In this document: piece after piece, positions 17,160-24,577 of the stretch
Numbering within the stretch: the stretch's first letter is position 1
How the letters are laid out: every line of letters starts with the position of its first letter
Source: Paenibacillus dendrobii
Lineage (GTDB): Bacteria; Bacillota; Bacilli; Paenibacillales; Paenibacillaceae
Assembly: GCF_009807035.1 (NCBI RefSeq)
Contig: NZ_WUBI01000001.1
Location: 930,001-994,000 of the forward strand
Length of the DNA stretch: 64,000 nt
Reading direction: 5' to 3'
The notes under the pieces: model-generated
Told to the model about the DNA's origin: nothing
Database searches by the model: none
The model's input: only the letters and a program-made list of their open reading frames with translations
Made by a program: the position numbers and the translations under genes

Positions 17160-17963
17160 TTATATTCCCCCTATCTTCAATACCAGCAGGATCACCGGAA
17201 ACAAGATGGCTAATCCCCCGGCAAAATAATCCAAACGTTTCCATTCCAGCTGCTTATAGACGATTCTTCTCCTGCCATCTCCATAAGCACGAGCATCAAT
17301 TGCCAAAGACAACTGTTCGGCACGTTTGATGGTGGTAAAGATCAGCGGAACCAGAATCGGAATATATGCCAACATACGTTTCGATCGTCTGACGGACGAG
17401 ATGTCGTAGCCTCTGGCTTTTTGCGTGAGAAGAATACGATCAAGCTCATGCATAATCGTCGGAATGAAACGAATCGTGATGACAATCATCAAAGAAAACT
17501 GTTCGACGGGAACATGAATTTTGGACAGCGGTGATAGCAATTTCTCCAGCCCTTGGGCCAACGATAATGGTTTCGTCGTTAACGTGAGTATGGATGCGAG
17601 TAAGACAAGTAGAATGATGCGCAACACAAAGCGTGATCCGTTTTGCAGCCCCTCTAGGGTCACATGAATGAACATCCAGGACATAATAACCGTACCCTTC
17701 GTGCTTATGGCATGGTATAGAAAGGTGAACATCAAAATCAATACCATTGGTTTTAGTCCTCTCCCCAACATGCGAAGCGGAACCTTTGATGCTCGCATAA
17801 TACCCAGAACGAAGAAGGTTGCGACTGCATAACTGACGAACTTGTCCAGCATTAGAAAACCAATCATGAGTACGATGAAGCATAATAGCTTCGTCCGCGG
17901 GTCCAGACGATGAAGGATCGAATTCGTCTCCGTATACTGTCCTAGTAATATGCTATTCGCCAT
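17160..17963 (-). CDS. ecfT: ECF transporter transmembrane subunit EcfT
   Basis: A 267-residue T component. Several hydrophobic helices fill the first 140 residues; the two cytoplasmic coupling-helix motifs follow as QKARGYD and DARAYGDGRRR, the Ala-Arg-Gly/Ala type that docks on the two ATPases. The start at 17963 has AGAGG 8 nt upstream and overlaps the second ATPase gene by 11 bp. With EcfA, EcfA' and BioY from the same operon it should form a complete energised vitamin importer, here most likely for biotin. ECF modules are usually shared and lie near ribosomal genes in Bacilli; this one is a dedicated copy. Confidence 0.9.
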   Translation of the reverse strand: MANSILLGQYTETNSILHRLDPRTKLLCFIVLMIGFLMLDKFVSYAVATFFVLGIMRASKVPLRMLGRGLKPMVLILMFTFLYHAISTKGTVIMSWMFIHVTLEGLQNGSRFVLRIILLVLLASILTLTTKPLSLAQGLEKLLSPLSKIHVPVEQFSLMIVITIRFIPTIMHELDRILLTQKARGYDISSVRRSKRMLAYIPILVPLIFTTIKRAEQLSLAIDARAYGDGRRRIVYKQLEWKRLDYFAGGLAILFPVILLVLKIGGI

Positions 17964-18813
17964 CTGAAATGCCTCTTGCATGCCAAATTGGCAGGATTTC
18001 CCGGAAAATCACTTGCTCCCTGCAGCTCTCGATTTTGATTTTTTCACCGGATAATTCCTCAACGAGCTTTAGCAGCTGCACCGATTCAGGCAACGGTAAT
18101 CCGACTTGCTCCAACAATTCTGATTTTTCCAGAAACAGCGTATTGGCGTCAACATGCCCCAGGAGTTGGCCTGCGCGAAATACCATGACTTCATCCGAAT
18201 ATTCGGCAACATCATCCATGTGGTGCGAGATGAACAGAATGGTGCGGTTATGTTGTCGCTGCCATTCTTTAAGCATCTTCAGCAGCACCATCCGGCTTAG
18301 TGGGTCTAATCCTGCTGTGGGTTCATCTAAAATAAGCAGCTTCGGATTCATCAATAATACCGAGGCAATCGCTAGACGTCGCTTTTGGCCTCCGCTTAAT
18401 TGAAAGGGAGCGTATGGAAGAATCTCCTTGGGAAGACCCACCTGAGGCAAAATGAGTTCAATAGCCTGCGCAATCTGGTGAGGCGATTCCCCCTGCATTT
18501 TGGGTGCAAAGGCGAGCTCTTTATAGACGCTTGTCTCAAATATTTGATGTTCCGGATACTGAAATACAAAACCGATATCAGGGACAACTTTGACCCGTCC
18601 TTTGGAATCTCTAGAGATGGGCTGCCGGTTAATCCGATAATCACCGTTAAAGTCGGGAATCAGCCCCTTTAATACTTTGACGAAGGTTGACTTGCCTGCT
18701 CCCGCCCTGCCAATGATCGATATCCACTTCCCTTCCCGGATGGTACAAGTGACATTTTGCAGAGCCGCCCGTTCATCATAATTCACGCTCACATGTTTCA
18801 ATTCGTAGACCAT
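17953..18813 (-). CDS. ecfA2: ECF transporter ATPase EcfA'
   Basis: A 286-residue ABC ATPase. Walker A is GRAGAGKST, the signature LSGGQKRRLAIA, Walker B LLILDEPTAGLD and the switch His in FISHHMDD. The Q-loop FQYPEHQIFE is typical for EcfA2 proteins. The frame is open further upstream, but MVYELKH at 18813 matches the usual start; a GGAG site is 14 nt away and lies inside the end of the preceding ATPase gene, which it overlaps. It pairs with the next ATPase to power the BioY transporter. Confidence 0.92.
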   Translation of the reverse strand: MVYELKHVSVNYDERAALQNVTCTIREGKWISIIGRAGAGKSTFVKVLKGLIPDFNGDYRINRQPISRDSKGRVKVVPDIGFVFQYPEHQIFETSVYKELAFAPKMQGESPHQIAQAIELILPQVGLPKEILPYAPFQLSGGQKRRLAIASVLLMNPKLLILDEPTAGLDPLSRMVLLKMLKEWQRQHNRTILFISHHMDDVAEYSDEVMVFRAGQLLGHVDANTLFLEKSELLEQVGLPLPESVQLLKLVEELSGEKIKIESCREQVIFREILPIWHARGISDGE

Positions 18814-19598
18814 TCGGAACGAAGCATCTCCTTCCAATCAGCCGTTAAGGGTACGTTTAACTGAAGTTTATTATGTAACTTGACGGTAAAAGGCTCCACT
18901 AGTTGGTAGTCAGCTACATGCACGGTATCGAAAAAGGTCCATGGGGCACCATCATATTCAATCCGGCCTTGATGGATTAGCATGAGACGTTCGGCGGACA
19001 GCACTTCCTCCATATGATGGGTAATGTGAATGATGGTCATGCCCTGACGGTGCAGCTCGTGCATAATGGACAGCACCTGATTTCTCCCCTGCGGATCAAG
19101 CATCGAGGTTGCCTCATCGAAAATGATGAGCTGTGGACGCATGGCAATAATTGCCGCAATCGCGACGAGCTGCTTTTGACCTCCGGACAACTGATGCGGC
19201 ATTGCATCTGCGTAATCCTCCATGTGAACAGCTTGTAAGGCAAGCTCCACGCGGCCTTGCATTTCTTCCCTTGGCACGCGAATATTTTCCAATCCGAACA
19301 GTACCTCGTCCATCACCGTTGTGGTGATAAATTGATCCTCCGGATTTTGAAAAACAAAGCCGATTAGCTCATGAATCCTGGCAAGGTCCGCACGCTTTGA
19401 TGTGTTCAAATCGTTGAATATCACATGACCTTCCTTCGGCAGGAGTAGTCCATCCATAAGCATCGCCATCGTGGATTTCCCGCAGCCATTCGGGCCGATC
19501 AGCGCCACGAATTCGCCTGAGTCAATCGTAAAACTCATATTGTCGATGATCGGTTGTCCCTTTTGATAATAAAATTGAACTTGATCGAATGTAAGCAT
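18798..19598 (-). CDS. ecfA1: ECF transporter ATPase EcfA
   Basis: A 266-residue ABC ATPase with Walker A GPNGCGKST, Q-loop FQNPEDQF, signature LSGGQKQLVAIA, Walker B LIIFDEATSMLD and His switch HITHHMEE. The pattern FQNPEDQ and DEATSMLDP is characteristic of EcfA1. The start codon follows the stop of the ketoreductase gene with no gap, and the gene overlaps the second ATPase. It forms the EcfA-EcfA' heterodimer. Confidence 0.92.
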   Translation of the reverse strand: MLTFDQVQFYYQKGQPIIDNMSFTIDSGEFVALIGPNGCGKSTMAMLMDGLLLPKEGHVIFNDLNTSKRADLARIHELIGFVFQNPEDQFITTTVMDEVLFGLENIRVPREEMQGRVELALQAVHMEDYADAMPHQLSGGQKQLVAIAAIIAMRPQLIIFDEATSMLDPQGRNQVLSIMHELHRQGMTIIHITHHMEEVLSAERLMLIHQGRIEYDGAPWTFFDTVHVADYQLVEPFTVKLHNKLQLNVPLTADWKEMLRSEWSTN

Positions 19599-20420
19599 CT
19601 ATCTCCTTCCCCTCTGCTGCTTCCATGCCGCAAAAAAGCTCTCTATGCCGTTTTCGGAAAAGGCGGGTTCCGGCTTCTGCCATCTTGTTACCTTCGTACC
19701 GTTGATGCCAAAAATTTCACCTGTTAAATTCGGATCCGGCAACTTGAGCAGCGCGCTTATGAAGCGGGCGACGTCATCTGCATCCCCCACTTGCCAGAAC
19801 TCAGGAAACGGTTCATTGCGTTTGGCGTACTTATCCTTAAGATGCTCGATGACGGGTCTGGTCATATCCGTTAAGGCAGCCGGTGAAATGGCATTCACCC
19901 GAATCCGTTTGCGCTGCAGTTCGGCGGCTAACGTCCACACCATCCCGAGGATGCCTGCCTTGGCCGCGCTGTAATTCACTTGTCCGATAGAACCGGTCAA
20001 TCCGGCGGACGAAGTCATCATTAGAATGTCTCCCCCATGCTCCGGCAAATGGGGTAACACCCTCTGTACGCAATAAAAGGCGCCATTTAAATGCACATCG
20101 ATGACGGATTGCCATTCTTCATCCGACATGCGCAGGCACTTCTGATCACGCAAGTTGCCGGCATTGTGAATCAAGACGTCGATGCAGCCAAACTTCGCTG
20201 CTACGGCATCCACCATCGCAGTGACCTCTAAAGGATTCGCAACATTGGCGCAGTAACCGATTGCCTCTCCTCCTAGCCGGAGCACTTCCGACACCACTTC
20301 ATCAATGAATGCTTGTTTCGTACCATTGACGATGACTTGATAACCGTTTTGACCAAGCTCTGTGGCAATACTGCGCCCAATCCCTCTGGACGCCCCCGTA
20401 ATTAAGGCTGTCTTCCCCAT
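19599..20420 (-). CDS. SDR, probable 3-oxoacyl-thioester reductase
   Basis: A 273-residue classical SDR of the FabG/PhaB type. TGASRGIGRS binds NAD(P), HNAG is the structural motif, and the catalytic Ser, Tyr and Lys are in MTSSAG and NYSAAK. A VRVNAIS-like strand (IRVNAISPAA) completes the fold. The C-terminus is about 25 residues longer than FabG. It overlaps the upstream MaoC gene by 19 bp. Sitting between MaoC hydratases and ECF genes and behind a thiolase, it most likely reduces a 3-oxoacyl-CoA or -ACP to the (R)-3-hydroxy form. Substrate chain is unknown. Confidence 0.88.
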   Translation of the reverse strand: MGKTALITGASRGIGRSIATELGQNGYQVIVNGTKQAFIDEVVSEVLRLGGEAIGYCANVANPLEVTAMVDAVAAKFGCIDVLIHNAGNLRDQKCLRMSDEEWQSVIDVHLNGAFYCVQRVLPHLPEHGGDILMMTSSAGLTGSIGQVNYSAAKAGILGMVWTLAAELQRKRIRVNAISPAALTDMTRPVIEHLKDKYAKRNEPFPEFWQVGDADDVARFISALLKLPDPNLTGEIFGINGTKVTRWQKPEPAFSENGIESFFAAWKQQRGRR

Positions 20421-20761
20421 CGGAACCCCTCTTTCACCGTGAACTCCCCTACAGCAATCGTCTCGCCATGATCTGCTGTAACGGTTACTTGGATGTTGTT
20501 CTCATTCACTTCAAAATCAAAGCTCGCATGAGAATCTACCCAAAGCGGCTTCATAAATTTCATGCTGCAGCTGTTAATCCACTGTGTTCGGTGTTCGGCC
20601 AAATATAGGGATTGGGCAAGTCCCATCAAATACATCCCATGTGCTATGGGCCTTTGGTATCCGGCTCTTGCGGCAGCTTCAGCATTCAGATGGATATCAG
20701 CCGTATCTTGTGAGGCAGCAGCATATTGCCGGATGGTCTCAGCCGTAATTTTTATTTTCAT
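20402..20761 (-). CDS. MaoC-like dehydratase, catalytic (HadB-like) subunit
   Basis: A 119-residue hot-dog protein. The hydratase motif SQDTADIH supplies the Asp19 and His24 dyad (D-x4-H), followed by RPIAHGMYLMG, as in (R)-specific enoyl-CoA hydratase and the HadB subunit of mycobacterial FAS-II dehydratase. It overlaps the next upstream hot-dog gene by 4 bp (ATGA), which suggests one heterodimer. Expected reaction: reversible dehydration of an (R)-3-hydroxyacyl thioester. Confidence 0.85.
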   Translation of the reverse strand: MKIKITAETIRQYAAASQDTADIHLNAEAAARAGYQRPIAHGMYLMGLAQSLYLAEHRTQWINSCSMKFMKPLWVDSHASFDFEVNENNIQVTVTADHGETIAVGEFTVKEGFRWGRQP

Positions 20762-21138
20762 ATTCCACCACCTACCGCGATTAATACGGTTTCCGCTGTG
20801 ACGATATGCTCACCTTCACACTTGCACACAAGGCTATGGGTATAGAATGTCAACTCTCCTTGTTTGCCTGCTTTTTTCTCTATCTTGGTTAATGACAATT
20901 CACAGTCAAGCGTCATGTCCGCCGTAATGGGTGCCTCGTATGAAAAACGCTGCGAGCCGTGAATTAGAGGTTTATTCATGTGAAGCCAAGGGATATCAAA
21001 GCCTTTCCAGAAAATAACGGGCATGGTTGCAGGAGCGATCAGAACGCCGTTTAGCGTTTGCATGGGTGCCCCGATGCTTTTCGCATACGCTGAAATCCAT
21101 TCGGCGGACAGTTGAACCCGTTGATGGAGCTTTGTCAT
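20758..21138 (-). CDS. MaoC-like hot-dog protein, non-catalytic (HadA-like) subunit
   Basis: A 126-residue protein with the shape of the N-terminal half of MaoC dehydratases (segments GVLIAPATMPVIFW and INGSQ-like LIHGSQRFSYEAPI, then a beta-sheet rich half). It lacks the Asp-x4-His dyad, as expected of the HadA/HadC type partner that shapes the acyl pocket. It overlaps both neighbours by 4 bp (ATGA), so it is translated in step with the thiolase and the catalytic subunit. Confidence 0.8.
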   Translation of the reverse strand: MTKLHQRVQLSAEWISAYAKSIGAPMQTLNGVLIAPATMPVIFWKGFDIPWLHMNKPLIHGSQRFSYEAPITADMTLDCELSLTKIEKKAGKQGELTFYTHSLVCKCEGEHIVTAETVLIAVGGGI

Positions 21139-22286
21139 TCGACCGCCTCCACTAAGGTCGCAAGACCGATTCCGCCGCCAATGCCCATTGTAGCCAGACC
21201 CCGTTTGAAAGGCTTCAGCAGCATTTCAGCGCATAAGCGTGTCATTAAGATAGCGCCGGAAGCGCCATACGGATGACCGATGGACAGCGCTCCGCCTCCA
21301 AGATTGACCTTGTCCTGCGGAATCTCAAGCTCATTCAAACAGGCCAATACTTGGGAGGCAAAGGCTTCATTAAACTCAATGATATCCAAATCGTCCGTGT
21401 TCAACTGCTGACGTTTTAACAATTTTTGAACAGCTGGCACCGGCCCGATGCCTAAAATATGCGGATCGACTCCTATGGCTTGGGCATCCACCACGCGCAA
21501 AATCGGCTGGAGTTGAAGCTCATGGCATTTTCTTCGGGACATGATTAGAACAAGAGCCGCTCCGTCGTTAAGCGGACATGCATTGCCTGCTGTTACCGTC
21601 CCTTGCTCCATAAAAACGGGCGGCAATTTTTGCAGTTTTTCCAGACTCGTATTCGCTCTTGGACATTCGTCGTCAGCAATCCATTTCCCATGGACTTCAA
21701 GTGGTACAATTTCCTCATGAAATCGGCCGGATTGCTGCGAACGAACCGTCTTTTGATGGCTATTCAAGGCATAACGGTCTTGTTCTTCTCTGGAAATCGC
21801 GAATGTCCGGGCCACATTTTCCGCGGCTATCCCCATATCCGGATCGCCATAAGAGCTTGGAGTGAAGCGAGCTCGCGTATAGATCTGCGGTACGCCCGTC
21901 AAGGTTTGCGGCTTGGCCATTTTCCAGGGTGCACGACTTGTGCTTTCGACGCCGCCTGCCAAATACACCTCACCTGCGCCGCTCTGAATAAGCCGCAACG
22001 CAATATTGATCGCTTCCAGACCCGAACCGCATTGCCGGTCGATCGTAATCCCCGGAACTGTGACCGGAAGTCCTGCTTCCAGAGCCGCAACCCGCGCAAT
22101 ATTGCCGCCTGGACCGACAACATTGCCAATAATGACATCATCGATGGCATCCTTCGGCAAGCCTGTTTCGGATACGATATGCTGAATTAACGGCGCCAAT
22201 AAAGCCTCCGGCTCCAGCCCGCTTAATGCACCGCCCATCCTGCCTATCGGCGTACGTTTTGCCATGACGATCACGGCCTCTGTCAT
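21135..22286 (-). CDS. yhfS: Thiolase family protein lacking the second catalytic cysteine
   Basis: A 383-residue thiolase like B. subtilis YhfS. The start at 22286 overlaps the ligase stop (ATGA) and places the usual thiolase N-terminus first. The nucleophile Cys86 is in DRQCGSG, Asn306 in FNEAFA and His338 in SIGHPYGASG. The C-terminal CxG motif, whose Cys acts as the acid/base in normal thiolases, reads ATMGIGGG: residue 368 is Gly. The codon is GGC, one base from TGC. The change may alter the condensation chemistry (for example favour a decarboxylating donor) or leave a one-way enzyme. In this operon it would supply or cleave a 3-oxoacyl-CoA. Confidence 0.88.
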   Translation of the reverse strand: MTEAVIVMAKRTPIGRMGGALSGLEPEALLAPLIQHIVSETGLPKDAIDDVIIGNVVGPGGNIARVAALEAGLPVTVPGITIDRQCGSGLEAINIALRLIQSGAGEVYLAGGVESTSRAPWKMAKPQTLTGVPQIYTRARFTPSSYGDPDMGIAAENVARTFAISREEQDRYALNSHQKTVRSQQSGRFHEEIVPLEVHGKWIADDECPRANTSLEKLQKLPPVFMEQGTVTAGNACPLNDGAALVLIMSRRKCHELQLQPILRVVDAQAIGVDPHILGIGPVPAVQKLLKRQQLNTDDLDIIEFNEAFASQVLACLNELEIPQDKVNLGGGALSIGHPYGASGAILMTRLCAEMLLKPFKRGLATMGIGGGIGLATLVEAVE

Positions 22287-23764
22287 TTCATCACTCTTTT
22301 CATCGTTTCTTTCATCGCATGGCGGGCCATTTTTCCGCTGCTTGTATAGATGAATTGATCCACTGTGATTAGCTGCTTTGGCGCTTTGTAACTTGCTACA
22401 TGCTGGCGGCAGTAATCTTTGATTTGTTCCAGGGTTAAGCGTTCTTGTCCGTTCCATTTGACGATCGCCGTCACTTGCTCGCCCCAGTAGTCATCTCGCA
22501 CCCCGAACACCATGACTTCTTGAATGGCCGGGAGCTGCTGCAGAACAGACTCCACTTCTTCGGGATAAACATTCAGACCACCCGATACAATCATGTTTTT
22601 GGCGCGACCAGCCATATGCAAATAGCCTTCCGCATCCACCGATACATAGTCTCCAAGCATGAGCCATCCGTCGCGAAAGACGGCAGCACTCTCGTCAGGC
22701 AATCGATAGTACCCTGTAAACATCATGCCGCTTCTTACATAAAGCTGTCCGACGCTTCCGGCAGGTAATTCATGAAAATCTTCATTGCGAACGGAAATCT
22801 CCACGCCACTGAAGGGTCTACCCACCGAGTTAGGCTTATTCTCGGCATATACATCCATATAACTGATATAGCTCGCTTCAGATGAGCCATAATATTCATA
22901 TAGTTTAGCTCCGCCAAATACCTCATGGCATCTCTTCTTGGACGCCTCTGACCATTTCCCACCGGAACTGATCAACGCCTGAATATTCGTCTGGCCCGGA
23001 AAATCCTGCTGCATCATCGACTCAATCATCGTGGGTACAACGAAAAGAATCATATCCGGAATACGGCTGCATAACTGCAACAATTCCCCGGCTTCGAATT
23101 GCCGGACAATATGGAATGTCGCACCACTGTATAGACACTGCATCAAGGCGAACAACGACAAAGAGTGAACGAACGGACCAGGAGCGCAAATATGTTCCAT
23201 GTTATTCAGTTCAAAGGCTTCACTCGTTGCCTCAAAGCTTTGAATCCACGACAAGTGCGTACGCATATAGCCTTTGGGCGTCCCTGTTGTTCCTGAAGTA
23301 AAACCGATAAACAGCAGTTCGTTTGTATCATCGTTTTCGGCTTTCGGAATGCACGATTCTATCCAGTGGTCATAAGTACCCCTTTCCTGATCCGAAAACG
23401 TAAGAATCCGTATGTCTCCGTCCTGCACGATCAGATTATCGGCGAATGCCGTTTCTGAAAAAATCATTCTCGGCTGACATAGTTCTACAATGGCGTTCAC
23501 TTCTGCTGCGCTCCACTTCGGATCCAAAGGAACGGGTACACATCCTGCGTAGACGGCCCCGAGAAAAACCTCCACAAATTCGATCCGATTCGAAGACAAA
23601 ATACCTATCTTGTCATGTTCCAGACCATTCTCTTTCAAACCTTGAGCGATTTGTTTTATCCGTTGGACCAATGCCGAATAAGTCAGGCTTTCTTGGCTGC
23701 AGGATAAAGCGATATGATCCGGCTTTTGCGCTGCATGCCGCAGTATCGGGGTTACTAGATTCAT
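22283..23764 (-). CDS. yhfT: Acyl-CoA synthetase (AMP-binding, YhfT-like)
   Basis: A 493-residue ANL-family ligase. The ATP/AMP motif FTSGTTGTPKG is at about residue 155; YYGSSEASYIS, the hinge region GRAKNMIVSGGLNVYP and the catalytic Lys in SSGKMAR near the C-terminus are present. It activates a carboxylic acid to its CoA thioester. B. subtilis YhfT stands in the same order (bioY-yhfT-yhfS) in a BirA-regulated operon. The acid is unknown; a short dicarboxylate, a fatty acid or pimelate would each fit the biotin context. It begins 40 bp after bioY. Confidence 0.9.
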   Translation of the reverse strand: MNLVTPILRHAAQKPDHIALSCSQESLTYSALVQRIKQIAQGLKENGLEHDKIGILSSNRIEFVEVFLGAVYAGCVPVPLDPKWSAAEVNAIVELCQPRMIFSETAFADNLIVQDGDIRILTFSDQERGTYDHWIESCIPKAENDDTNELLFIGFTSGTTGTPKGYMRTHLSWIQSFEATSEAFELNNMEHICAPGPFVHSLSLFALMQCLYSGATFHIVRQFEAGELLQLCSRIPDMILFVVPTMIESMMQQDFPGQTNIQALISSGGKWSEASKKRCHEVFGGAKLYEYYGSSEASYISYMDVYAENKPNSVGRPFSGVEISVRNEDFHELPAGSVGQLYVRSGMMFTGYYRLPDESAAVFRDGWLMLGDYVSVDAEGYLHMAGRAKNMIVSGGLNVYPEEVESVLQQLPAIQEVMVFGVRDDYWGEQVTAIVKWNGQERLTLEQIKDYCRQHVASYKAPKQLITVDQFIYTSSGKMARHAMKETMKRVMK

Positions 23765-23804
23765 TTTTCATCTCACCTGTTTACGAATTAATGATTTCGC
23801 TTCT

Positions 23805-24359
23805 TTAAGAGCCATGCACTTTTTCTTCAATGGGGCTGATGGATTTTACTTGCACGGCAACCACGGCTGCGATGATCGCTTTGATGCAATCACCGGGTAA
23901 AAATACGACAGCACCCGATAATCCTGCCCAAATCGATGTATGCGTGATGAGGGCCATCACGGGAGCACCGATTAAGCTGACGAGAATAACCCCAAAAACA
24001 ATATTAATGACAACGATTTTCCATGTTCGGAGCGATCCCCATACCTTTTCAGTCGTATATCCGATACAGAATGCCGCCACTGGCCAGCTTAGGATGTATC
24101 CAACGGACGGTCCAACGAATACAGATAAGCCTCCGCGTCCGCCAGATAGCAAAGGTACACCCAGAGCAACGATGACGATGAATAAAATCAAACTGATTGC
24201 TGCGGTTCGTTTTCCTAAAAAGCATCCGGCCAACATGACGCCAAGCGTCTGCAGGGTGATGGGAACCGGAATGAATCCGAGCGGAATAGGCGGAATCAGG
24301 CCCAGTACTCCAATGAATGCGGCAAATAATGCAGCAAATACGATTTCTTTTGTCTTCAA
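23805..24359 (-). CDS. bioY: Biotin transporter substrate-binding subunit BioY
   Basis: A 184-residue S component with about six membrane helices. The BioY signature shows in the first helices (FAALFAAFIGVLGLIPP, PVPITLQTLGVMLAG) and in the middle (GGRGGLSVFVGPSVGYILSWP). The start is TTG at 24357-24359 with GGAGGT nearby. It is the first gene behind a BirA operator, corresponding to B. subtilis YhfU (BioYB). EcfA, EcfA' and EcfT are encoded later in the same operon, giving a complete importer. Confidence 0.95.
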   Translation of the reverse strand: MKTKEIVFAALFAAFIGVLGLIPPIPLGFIPVPITLQTLGVMLAGCFLGKRTAAISLILFIVIVALGVPLLSGGRGGLSVFVGPSVGYILSWPVAAFCIGYTTEKVWGSLRTWKIVVINIVFGVILVSLIGAPVMALITHTSIWAGLSGAVVFLPGDCIKAIIAAVVAVQVKSISPIEEKVHGS

Positions 24360-24423
24360 GAGACTACCTCCATTGTTATGTTATCCATCTTAATCTATTA
24401 GTGTCGACATCTAACGTAATAGA

Positions 24424-24452
24424 ATTATAGACGGGCAATTCGCTATTGTAAA
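24424..24452 (-). promoter_or_regulatory. Promoter of the biotin-regulated operon
   Basis: Minus-strand TTTACA (24447-24452), 17-bp spacer, perfect TATAAT (24424-24429). The -35 box lies inside the BirA operator, so bound BirA would block polymerase. Start near 24417. Confidence 0.85.
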
Positions 24453-24478
24453 CCTTTAAAAATATATAAGGTTAACAA
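24446..24478 (-). promoter_or_regulatory. BirA operator
   Basis: TTGTAAACC (24446-24454), 15-bp spacer, GGTTAACAA (24470-24478). This matches the established BirA palindrome TTGTTAACC-N14/15-GGTTAACAA with one mismatch. Holo-BirA binds it when biotin is plentiful. Confidence 0.93.
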
Positions 24479-24528
24479 TAGAGGCATGAAGCAAAGCATC
24501 GAAGTATAGTTTGCAGTCGCTTAACAAC

Positions 24529-24555
24529 AAAAAAACCGCGATAATCGCGGTTTTC
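24529..24555 (-). terminator. Intrinsic terminator of the radical SAM operon
   Basis: Stem AAACCGCGA/ATCGCGGTTT with a T7 tail on the minus strand, between the radical SAM stop and the BirA operator. Confidence 0.85.
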
Positions 24556-24577
24556 TGCTATGTTGTCATTTACACCA

